Shown in pieces: positions 43,594 to 50,501 of a DNA stretch of 64,000 nt. Both the position numbers and the translations under genes were made by a program. The DNA is from Hydrogenophilus thermoluteolus (lineage in GTDB: Bacteria > Pseudomonadota > Gammaproteobacteria > Burkholderiales > Rhodocyclaceae). The notes below the pieces were generated by a model that had not been told where the DNA came from, made no database searches, and saw nothing but the letters and a program-made list of their open reading frames with translations. The stretch is taken from assembly GCF_003574215.1 (NCBI RefSeq), contig NZ_AP018558.1:1281001-1345000 (forward strand). The letters run 5' to 3'. Within the stretch, counting starts at the first letter, position 1. Each line of letters starts with the position of its first letter.

Positions 43594-44642
43594 CCCTTCG
43601 CCCCGCCCTGATAGAACGTTTTCGGGTCGGGGGCGCGCAGCGCTCTACCGGTACGGAACTTCTCGACCAAATCGGGGTTGCTCAGGTAGAGCGCCCCATA
43701 CGCGACCGCATCGGCCAGGCCATCGTGAATCCATTGGTTACCGGTATCGCGATCCGCACCGTGGTTCGCGACGAACACGCCCGGCCACCGCTTCTTGAGC
43801 GTAAGCGGCTCGAAAAATGGCCCTGCTTTCCCCGGTTGGTCGATTCCCATGCGTGTCACATGCAGGTAAGCAAGTGGCCACGCTTGCACCATTTCGACCA
43901 CCCGGGTAAACGTCGCTTCGGGGTTGGAGTCGGACATCGAATTGAACGGCTGAACGGGGGAGAGCCGCAAACCGACACGATCTGCTCCAACCGCCTGCAC
44001 GACGGCGTCGAGCACTTCCATCAGGAAACGGGCGCGGTTTTCGATCGACCCCCCGTACCGATCGGTGCGGTGGTTGCTGCCGTCCCGCAAGAACTGGTCG
44101 ATGAGGTAGCCATTCGCGCCATGGACCTCGACACCGTCGAAACCCACCGCGATCGCGCGCCGCGCTGCGTCGGCAAACTGCTGAACGATTCCGGGGATTT
44201 CGTCCGTTTCGAGCGCGCGCGGTGTGACGAACGGTTTAGGCCCTTCGTAGGTGTAGACCGTCCCTTCGGGCGCAATCGCTGACGGGGCAATCGGCAACGC
44301 CCCGTTGGGTTGCAAATCGGGATGGGAGACCCGGCCCACGTGCCAAATTTGACAATAGATTCGGCCGCCGGCGCGATGGACCGCTTCGGTTACGTGCTGC
44401 CACGCCGCTTGCTGGCGGTCGTTCCAAATCCCCGGGGTATAGATGTAGCCTATCCCTTCGGGCGCGACCGCGGTCGCTTCGGTGATGATCAACCCGCTTG
44501 ATGCGCGCTGCGCATAGTATTCCGCCATGATCGGAGTCGGCGTACCATCACGTTCCGCTCGACACCGCGTCATCGGTGCCATCAGAATCCGATTGGGCAG
44601 GGTCAAACGCCCCATTTCCAGCGGAGTAAAGAGATCGGCCAT
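43572..44642 (-). CDS. Old Yellow Enzyme family reductase (NemA-like)
   Basis: FMN-dependent ene-reductase of the NemA/OYE class, reducing activated alkenes such as N-ethylmaleimide and nitro compounds with NADPH. The 356 residues show FTPLEMGRLTLPNRILMAPMTRCRAE, IWHVGRVSHPDLQPNG, GFDGVEVHGANGYLIDQFLRDGSNHRTDRYGGSIENRARF and the C-terminal phosphate site ADAVAYGALYLSNPDLVEKF. AAAGGAG precedes ATG 44642. It is divergent from the DNA methyltransferase with a 40-bp AT-rich gap. No nemR-type regulator is next to it. Confidence 0.93.
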   Translation of the reverse strand: MADLFTPLEMGRLTLPNRILMAPMTRCRAERDGTPTPIMAEYYAQRASSGLIITEATAVAPEGIGYIYTPGIWNDRQQAAWQHVTEAVHRAGGRIYCQIWHVGRVSHPDLQPNGALPIAPSAIAPEGTVYTYEGPKPFVTPRALETDEIPGIVQQFADAARRAIAVGFDGVEVHGANGYLIDQFLRDGSNHRTDRYGGSIENRARFLMEVLDAVVQAVGADRVGLRLSPVQPFNSMSDSNPEATFTRVVEMVQAWPLAYLHVTRMGIDQPGKAGPFFEPLTLKKRWPGVFVANHGADRDTGNQWIHDGLADAVAYGALYLSNPDLVEKFRTGRALRAPDPKTFYQGGAKGYTEFDD

Positions 44643-44666
44643 CGTCTGCTCCTTTCTTTTAGTGAC

Positions 44667-44683
44667 TTGTTGGTTATTAACAA
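44667..44683. promoter_or_regulatory. Palindrome in the nemA-like/methyltransferase gap
   Basis: The arms TTGTT (44667-44671) and AACAA (44679-44683) flank a centre that is itself a perfect palindrome, GTTATTAAC at 44673-44681. It overlaps the proposed ATG of the methyltransferase gene and lies about 25 nt upstream of the reductase start, in a position to regulate either. TetR- or LysR-type operators can look like this, but no regulator gene is adjacent, so it is only a candidate. Confidence 0.35.
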
Positions 44684-45990
44684 TGGATCATCTTAAACCA
44701 GAACCTCCAAACAGTCAATCCCCCGCTGTGTCCAAACAAGCGCTTTTGGGGCAATTTTTCACGCCGCCCAATGTGGCGCGATTGATCGCGTCCTTGGTCA
44801 CTCCACGTGGTCCGGTTCTTGAACCGGCGGCTGGTGATGGCGCGATTCTGCGTGCGCTCAGAGAACGCTTTGGCGCCACGCCCTTGGCGATCGTCGCGGT
44901 GGAAAGAGACCCCGCCGTTGCGCTACCGGGCACGCACCTTGCCAATTTTTTCGCTTGGGAACCCGAAGCGACATTTGCGACCATCGTCGGTAATCCCCCG
45001 TACGTTCGTGGACAATGGATCGATAAGACCACACGTAAATTGTGGCGATCCCTGAGCGACCAGTTCGCGTTGCCCAAACTCGACGCCCGCGCCAACCTTT
45101 ACCTCTATTTCATTGCCGAGGGAGTCCGCCGGCTACGCCCGGGGGGCGAACTGATTTTCATCACCCCACGCGATTGGCTCAAAGCCACCGCGGCAGTGCC
45201 GCTCAACCGCTGGCTCTTTGCGCAAGGAACGATCACCCACCTCATCGAGCTGGGTGACGCGCGGATCTTTGCCGACGCCCTCCCGAACTGTCAGATTTTT
45301 CGTTATGTAAAAAACGACTTTTCCCGCCGCACTCTGGTCGCTACCGTCAAAGGCGGTGATCCCATACCCGACGACGCGGCACGACTCACCTGGGAGCTGC
45401 GCCACTTCACCGAGTGCGCTGGCCACCTGTTGTTCCTTTCGGATCACCATCCGTTTCGCCTCAACCAGATCGCCTCGGTCAAAGTGGGGGCGGTTTCGGG
45501 TGCCGACGCGATTTTCGCGAATCCTCGCTATGCCAACCGCGAATTCGTCTATTCGGCTACGGTGCGCACCGGAAAGACGCGGCGCATGTTCTGGCCGGAC
45601 CCGGCTGCCCCTGCACCGTGGTTACTCGAACACAAAGCGCGGTTGATCAACCGCCGGGTACGCCGCTTCGACGAAAGCAATTGGTGGCATTGGGGGCGGA
45701 GCCACCCTCAGACCGACGCGCCACGCGTCTATGTCAATACCAAAACCCGTGCCCCAAAACCCTTTTTCCTCCACCCCTGCCGCGACTTCGAGGGTTCCGT
45801 GTTGGCGCTATTTCCCCATGACACCACCGTCGATCTGGAAGCGCTGTGCGCTGCGCTGAATCGTGTCGCTTGGGAAGCGCTCGGTTTCGTCTGCGACGGC
45901 CGTTATCTTTTCACGCAACGATCACTGGAAAATGCGCCACTTCCGGAGTGGTTCGCGCCTTTTATTCCGCAGGCAGCTCAGGATTTGTAA
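44683..45990 (+). CDS. Solitary N6-adenine DNA methyltransferase (gamma class)
   Basis: 435-residue SAM-dependent DNA adenine methyltransferase. The order of motifs is motif X (LLGQFFTPPNVARLIASL), motif I VLEPAAGDGAILRAL, motif IV IVGNPPYVRG (NPPY at residues 104-107) and motif VI-VIII RLRPGGELIFITPRDWL, with a C-terminal target-recognition-like region. That is the gamma arrangement of TaqI-type enzymes. No restriction endonuclease or specificity gene is adjacent and there is no fused nuclease. The start codon has no ribosome site, and the first 25 codons are AT-richer than the surroundings. GTG 44728 is an alternative start. The last 29 nt overlap rmuC. Confidence 0.86.
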   Translation: MDHLKPEPPNSQSPAVSKQALLGQFFTPPNVARLIASLVTPRGPVLEPAAGDGAILRALRERFGATPLAIVAVERDPAVALPGTHLANFFAWEPEATFATIVGNPPYVRGQWIDKTTRKLWRSLSDQFALPKLDARANLYLYFIAEGVRRLRPGGELIFITPRDWLKATAAVPLNRWLFAQGTITHLIELGDARIFADALPNCQIFRYVKNDFSRRTLVATVKGGDPIPDDAARLTWELRHFTECAGHLLFLSDHHPFRLNQIASVKVGAVSGADAIFANPRYANREFVYSATVRTGKTRRMFWPDPAAPAPWLLEHKARLINRRVRRFDESNWWHWGRSHPQTDAPRVYVNTKTRAPKPFFLHPCRDFEGSVLALFPHDTTVDLEALCAALNRVAWEALGFVCDGRYLFTQRSLENAPLPEWFAPFIPQAAQDL

Positions 45991-47449
45991 CCGATAAGCG
46001 CTGTGTGAGATCGGCTTCTTCTTCGCACTCTGCCGCTTGCTCGGACCACGCCTCGGGAACCGTTTTCTTCGGTTTCACCCCCAGCGCTTTCAATTGCTCC
46101 GCTTGCCAGACGAGGCTACCACGGCCGCTCACCAGCCGTTTTTCGGCCGTTTCGAATGCCCGGTTCGCTTGCGCCAAGCGTTGCTTGACTTCGGCCATCG
46201 CGTCGAGAAAACCGACCAATTTGTCGTAGAGTTCCGCGCCGCGCTGCGCGATCTCCTGCGCGTTGCGGCTTTGCGCCTCTTGCCGCCACAAGTGTTCGAC
46301 GGTGCGCAGCACGAAGAGCAGCGTCGAAGGGCTCGTGAGCAAGACGTTTTTGTCCCAGGCTTCGGCAAAGAGCGTTGGCGCCCGCTCCAACGCGGCGAGA
46401 AACGCCGGTTCGACCGCGACGAACAGGACGACGAAATCGAGCGTCTTACCAGGAAAGAGCGCAGGATAGTGGCGTTTCGCAAGGCCGTCGATGTGGCGCC
46501 GGATCGACGCGACGTGCGCGTTCAGTGCCCGTTCGCGCGCCGCATCTTCGGTTGCGGCGACGGCTTCGGTATAGGCAGTGAGCGACACTTTGGCGTCGAT
46601 CACCAATACCCGATCGCCCGGCAGTTGCACCACCACGTCTGGCCGCAACCGTTCGCCGTCGACGGTGTGGCTCACCTGGGTGAAGTATTCGCGCCCTTCA
46701 TGGAGTCCGGCCAATTCCAAAAGCCGTTCGAGCACGATCTCTCCCCATGCCCCTTGCGTCTGCTGCGTACCTTTCAACGCGTGGGTGAGTTGCCGCGCCT
46801 CTTCGGAAAGGGTCTGGTTGAGGCGCATCAGCTGCCGCACCTGCTCGGCGATTGCGGCGCGGTCCTTGCTTTCGGTGACGTAGATCTCTTCCACTTTTTG
46901 GCGAAATCCGTCCAACCGTTCGCGCAAGGGGTTCAAAAGGGCGCTCAACTGCTCTTGGTTGAGCGCGGTAAGGCGCTGGCTCTTCTCTTCGAAGAGCTGG
47001 TGTGCGATCGCTTGGAACTCACGGGTAAGGGTTTCTCGCGCCGACTCCAAGAGCGTCAGTTTCTCTCGCCAAGCGATGTCGCGCTCGGCCTGCAGCGCCT
47101 CGCGCGCCGCCAGCGCCTCTTGGTGCTGCTGGTCACGGGCTGCGAGTTCCATCTGATGGCGTTCGGTCAATGCCGCTAACGTTTGCTGGTGTTGCTTTTC
47201 GAGCGCTTCGATTACTTCCTGGTGGCGCGCCCGTTCGGCTTCGAGCTTTTGCTGAAGTTCGCTGCGCGCCGCCGCCAATTCGGCCTCCAACCGCGCCACT
47301 TGGGCCAGCATGGTCGCGCGCGCATCTGCCCAGCGCTGCGCTTCATTGAAGTAGCGTTGGCGCCAAATCATGCTGTGCCGCCAGCCCCAACCCGCCGCGA
47401 CCAATGCTGCGACCGCGATGCTCCACCCGAGGATACTTTCGCCCATCAT
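45962..47449 (-). CDS. rmuC: DNA recombination protein RmuC
   Basis: RmuC limits inversions at short repeats in E. coli and belongs to the PD-(D/E)XK-related nuclease superfamily. The 495 residues have an N-terminal membrane segment (SILGWSIAVAALVAAGWGW), a long coiled coil (about 45-165, rich in Glu, Gln, Ala) and the RmuC core: GAWGEIVLERLLELAGLHEGREYFTQ, RPDVVVQLPGDRVLVIDAKVSLTAY and FVAVEPAFLAALERAPTLFAEAWDKNVLLTSPSTLLFVLRTV. ATG 47449 or 47446 are both possible. It is divergent from the DUF2892 gene. Confidence 0.93.
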   Translation of the reverse strand: MMGESILGWSIAVAALVAAGWGWRHSMIWRQRYFNEAQRWADARATMLAQVARLEAELAAARSELQQKLEAERARHQEVIEALEKQHQQTLAALTERHQMELAARDQQHQEALAAREALQAERDIAWREKLTLLESARETLTREFQAIAHQLFEEKSQRLTALNQEQLSALLNPLRERLDGFRQKVEEIYVTESKDRAAIAEQVRQLMRLNQTLSEEARQLTHALKGTQQTQGAWGEIVLERLLELAGLHEGREYFTQVSHTVDGERLRPDVVVQLPGDRVLVIDAKVSLTAYTEAVAATEDAARERALNAHVASIRRHIDGLAKRHYPALFPGKTLDFVVLFVAVEPAFLAALERAPTLFAEAWDKNVLLTSPSTLLFVLRTVEHLWRQEAQSRNAQEIAQRGAELYDKLVGFLDAMAEVKQRLAQANRAFETAEKRLVSGRGSLVWQAEQLKALGVKPKKTVPEAWSEQAAECEEEADLTQRLSVTNPELPAE

Positions 47450-47451
47450 CC

Positions 47452-47480
47452 TTGTCTCTCGTCGATCAATACACTATGAT
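47452..47480 (+). promoter_or_regulatory. Sigma-70-type promoter of the DUF2892 gene
   Basis: TTGTCT (-35, 47452-47457), 17-bp spacer, TATGAT (-10, 47475-47480), four and five matches to consensus. Transcription would begin near 47487, about 30 nt before ATG 47517, with ribosome site GAAGGAGA just ahead of it. A palindrome covers the -10 box, suggesting repression. Confidence 0.6.
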
Positions 47481-47486
47481 ATAGTG
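47472..47486. promoter_or_regulatory. Palindromic candidate operator over the -10 box
   Basis: Perfect inverted repeat CACTAT-gat-ATAGTG centred on the -10 element of the DUF2892 promoter. An AT-rich dyad at this place fits a small dimeric repressor. BigR/ArsR-type regulators control some DUF2892/rhodanese genes in sulfide response, but no regulator gene is in this window and the match to that family is not established. Confidence 0.5.
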
Positions 47487-47516
47487 AGATACCGTAGAAC
47501 CTGAAGGAGAACGACC

Positions 47517-47735
47517 ATGAAAACCAACGTGGGTGGCATCGACAAAATCCTGCGCATTGCCGTGGGCGCCATTTTGCTCGTTCTGGCGATCATGGGAATC
47601 GGTACCCCGTGGACGTGGATTGGCGTTGTCCCGCTCGTCACCGGGCTGGTTGGATTCTGCCCCCTCTATACCATTCTGGGCATGAACACCTGTCCGGTCA
47701 AGCCGCAGCAAAACGAAGGCGGCAGCAACGGCTGA
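47517..47735 (+). CDS. DUF2892 (YgaP-like) small membrane protein
   Basis: 72-residue protein with two hydrophobic helices (ILRIAVGAILLVLAIMGIG and WIGVVPLVTGLVGFCPLYTIL) and the family signature GFCPLYTILGMNTC. In E. coli YgaP a similar membrane part follows a rhodanese domain, but here the membrane part stands alone. The two cysteines near the C-terminus are conserved and may handle sulfane sulfur or metal; this is inference. GAAGGAGA is at good spacing. It ends 8 nt before the end of convergent rsmA. Confidence 0.88.
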   Translation: MKTNVGGIDKILRIAVGAILLVLAIMGIGTPWTWIGVVPLVTGLVGFCPLYTILGMNTCPVKPQQNEGGSNG

Positions 47736-47743
47736 CCCCGCTG

Positions 47744-48556
47744 TTACGGCTCAGGTTGGGCGCTCGTTCGTGGCAGTGCACATACCAAACGCACGAACGC
47801 GTCCACGGGCAGCGTTTCAGCGCGCGCGTTGGGGTCGATACCCAGCGCGCGGATCGTTTCACTATCGATCTCCCCTTTGAGCGCGTTGGCCAAGGTTTTA
47901 CGCCGCTGTCCAAACGCCGTGCGCACCACCGTTTCGAACCGCTTCTCGTCGAGTTGCGGATAAGGGTCTGGCCGTAACGGTTCGAGCTTCACCACGCTCG
48001 AGACCACTTTCGGTACCGGCCAGAAAGCGCCGGGCGGCACATCGAAACATTTCGTGACGCGAAAACGGCGCTGCACCATCACGCTCAACCGCCCGTAGGT
48101 TTTACTGCCTGGCTGCGCCGCGATCCGCTCGACCACCTCTTTCTGCAGCATCAAAACGAGCCGCGCGATCTGTTCGTGAAAGCGCGCGAAGTGAAAAAGC
48201 AGCGGCGATGAGACGTTGTACGGCAAATTGCCGACGATCACCAAAGGGGCACCGAACGCGGCAAAATCGACTTGCAGTGCGTCCGACGCGACCACGTTGA
48301 TCGGTGCACCCTGCGCCGCGCGTTCTTGCCAGTAGGCGGCCAGGTCGCGGTCGAGCTCGACCACCGTCAATCGCCCCCCCTGTTCTGCCACGACACGGCT
48401 GAGCGGTTCGGTGAGCGCACCCCGCCCCGGGCCGATTTCGATGACCGTTTCGCCGGGTTGCGGCGCAATCGCAGCGACGATGCGTGCCACCACGTTGCGA
48501 TCGCGCAGGAAGTTCTGGCCAAACCGCTTGCGAGGCGCGGGAAAAGATCGGTTCAT
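47744..48556 (-). CDS. rsmA: 16S rRNA dimethyladenosine transferase KsgA/RsmA
   Basis: Dimethylates A1518 and A1519 in the 3' hairpin of 16S rRNA during small-subunit maturation. The motifs RKRFGQNFLRDRNVVARIV, VIEIGPGRGALTEPL (SAM site), LTVVELDRDLA, VVASDALQVDF and the catalytic IVGNLPYNVSSPLLFHF are intact in 270 residues. The start overlaps the pdxA stop (ATGA), and the gene closes the lptD-surA-pdxA-rsmA operon found in many proteobacteria. Confidence 0.97.
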   Translation of the reverse strand: MNRSFPAPRKRFGQNFLRDRNVVARIVAAIAPQPGETVIEIGPGRGALTEPLSRVVAEQGGRLTVVELDRDLAAYWQERAAQGAPINVVASDALQVDFAAFGAPLVIVGNLPYNVSSPLLFHFARFHEQIARLVLMLQKEVVERIAAQPGSKTYGRLSVMVQRRFRVTKCFDVPPGAFWPVPKVVSSVVKLEPLRPDPYPQLDEKRFETVVRTAFGQRRKTLANALKGEIDSETIRALGIDPNARAETLPVDAFVRLVCALPRTSAQPEP

Positions 48557-49503
48557 TGCGCGAGTTCGGATGCCAGCGTTACGGCAGCAAACAAGCTACC
48601 GGGATCGGCAACCCCTTTTCCCGCAAGGTCGAGCGCAGTGCCGTGATCGACACTCGTGCGCACGAACGGCAACCCCAACGTGACATTGACCCCTTTCCCG
48701 AAGCTGGCGTATTTGAGCACCGCCAACCCTTGGTCGTGGTACATCGCCAATTGGGCGTCAGAACCCGAAAGCACCCGTGGGGTGAACAGCGTATCGGCTG
48801 GAAGCGGCCCGACAAGGTCGAGCCCTTCTTCCCGCAACCGCGCGAGCGTAGGCGCGATCACTTCGACCTCTTCGCGCCCCAGATGCCCCCCTTCACCCGC
48901 GTGGGGGTTGAGCCCAGCAACCAAGATGCGTGGCGCACCGATCCGGAAACGATGGACAAGATCGTGGTGCAGGACCCGGATCACCGCTTCGAGCCGTTCT
49001 GCGGTGATAGCCGCTGGCACTTCGGCAAGCGGCAAATGGGTGGTAGCCAACGCCACGCGAAGGCCGCCCCCCACCAACATCATCACCACTTGGTTGACCT
49101 GAGCTTTTTCCATCAAATATTCGGTGTGGCCGGTAAAGGGGATCCCCGCGTCGTTGATCACCCCTTTATGCACCGGCGCCGTGACGATGCCCGAGAATGC
49201 GCCCGCCAATGCGCCGTCGATCGCGCGATCCAGTGTGGCAAGGACATAGGTGGCATTCGCGGGATCGAGCACACCCGGCGTGACGGGTGCCACAAGCGGA
49301 ACTGGCAGGATCGATAAGGGCACCCGCTTGTTCGGTTCGTATTCCGGCAACGTCACACCATAGCGCGCAAGCAATGCGGGATCTCCGATCAGCACCAACG
49401 GGTGCGGCCAGCGCCGTTCGACCAGCCGGGCACAGAGTTCCGGGCCGATGCCAGCCGGCTCTCCCAGCGTGATTGCCAACGGAGCGCGTGCGTTTTCGTT
49501 CAC
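48553..49503 (-). CDS. pdxA: 4-hydroxythreonine-4-phosphate dehydrogenase
   Basis: Metal- and NAD-dependent oxidation of 4-phospho-hydroxythreonine in pyridoxal phosphate synthesis. The 316 residues begin LAITLGEPAGIGPELCARL. GIVTAPVHKGVINDAGIPFTGHTEYL carries a metal-site His, VAGLNPHAGEGGHLGREE another, and YHDQGLAVLKYASFGKGVNVTLGLPFVRTSVDHGTALDLAG closes the active site. Translation likely starts at GTG 49503, overlapping the surA stop (GTGA). Confidence 0.97.
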   Translation of the reverse strand: MNENARAPLAITLGEPAGIGPELCARLVERRWPHPLVLIGDPALLARYGVTLPEYEPNKRVPLSILPVPLVAPVTPGVLDPANATYVLATLDRAIDGALAGAFSGIVTAPVHKGVINDAGIPFTGHTEYLMEKAQVNQVVMMLVGGGLRVALATTHLPLAEVPAAITAERLEAVIRVLHHDLVHRFRIGAPRILVAGLNPHAGEGGHLGREEVEVIAPTLARLREEGLDLVGPLPADTLFTPRVLSGSDAQLAMYHDQGLAVLKYASFGKGVNVTLGLPFVRTSVDHGTALDLAGKGVADPGSLFAAVTLASELAQ

Positions 49504-50492
49504 CGCGGCAAACCCTCACCAGTCGGTCGCTCGATCACTGCTTCGGCTTCGAGCGATTGGACGAACGCCTCATACGCCTGCTGCCGTTTCCGCTCGCGAA
49601 GTTTGTTGCGCGCGTAATTGCGGAACGCGTCGGGATCGTCGGCAAGCGGCCGCCGCGCCACCACCTGGATCAAATGCCATCCGAACCGCGTTTTCACCGG
49701 ATCGGAAACCGCGCCGACCGGCAAGCGGTTCATTACCGTTTCGAATTCCGGGACGAAATCGCCCGGCAACACCCAACCCAGGTCACCGCCATTGGCGGCC
49801 GAGCCGTCTTCGGAATGGAGGCGCGCGAGTTCCGCGAAATCTTCACCGCGCGCCAACCGCTCTTTGAGCGCGACGAGGCGCGCTTTTGCCTCCTCGTCCG
49901 TGAGGGTCGCCCCCGTTTTGAGCAGAATGTGGCGGACATGGGTTTGCACGACGTTCGCTGCCTCTTCGGCAAAACGGCGTTTGAGGTCAGGAAACGCTGC
50001 GATGAAATGGTCGAGTTCAGCGTCACTGACGGTGTCGGACCCTTGCGTTACCCGCGCTTGCAACCGCTGCAACAGGATTTGCCGGCGGATCTCCTCTTGG
50101 AACGTGGCCCAAGAGATTCCGTCTTGCTGCAATGCGGCTTCCAGTTGCGTCCGGTCCATCCCATTGCGCGCCGCGATCGAAGCGATCGCGTCGTCCACTT
50201 CACGCGGTTCGACCTCGATCCCGAATCGCTTCGCCGCCTGCAATTGAATACGCTCGACGATGAGCGACCGCAATGCTTCGTCGGCGATCTGTTGCGCAGG
50301 TGCCGCACGCCCTTGCTGGGCCAATTGGCGTTCGATCTGGGCGCGACGCCGTTCCAGTTGCAACGAGGTAATGGGTTCCCCATTGACGACGGCAACCACA
50401 CCGATGGTATCCGTAGCCCACGCAGGCGGAAGCGCGACCATGACGCTCGCCAAAACCCATCGGATCACCCAGATACCTACCCTTTTTTTCAT
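49500..50492 (-). CDS. surA: Periplasmic chaperone SurA, single-parvulin form
   Basis: Periplasmic chaperone and peptidyl-prolyl isomerase for outer-membrane proteins. A signal peptide (WVIRWVLASVMVALPPAWA) leads into the SurA N-terminal chaperone domain (VVAVVNGEPITSLQLERR). One parvulin domain (VRHILLKTGATLTDEEAKARLVALKERL, GGDLGWVLPGDFVPEFE, FGWHLIQVVARRPL) and a short C-terminal helix follow. At 330 residues it lacks one of the two parvulin domains of E. coli SurA (about 430 residues). It lies between lptD (9 nt) and pdxA, its expected place. Confidence 0.94.
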   Translation of the reverse strand: MKKRVGIWVIRWVLASVMVALPPAWATDTIGVVAVVNGEPITSLQLERRRAQIERQLAQQGRAAPAQQIADEALRSLIVERIQLQAAKRFGIEVEPREVDDAIASIAARNGMDRTQLEAALQQDGISWATFQEEIRRQILLQRLQARVTQGSDTVSDAELDHFIAAFPDLKRRFAEEAANVVQTHVRHILLKTGATLTDEEAKARLVALKERLARGEDFAELARLHSEDGSAANGGDLGWVLPGDFVPEFETVMNRLPVGAVSDPVKTRFGWHLIQVVARRPLADDPDAFRNYARNKLRERKRQQAYEAFVQSLEAEAVIERPTGEGLPR

Positions 50493-50501
50493 TCGCTTCT
50501 C

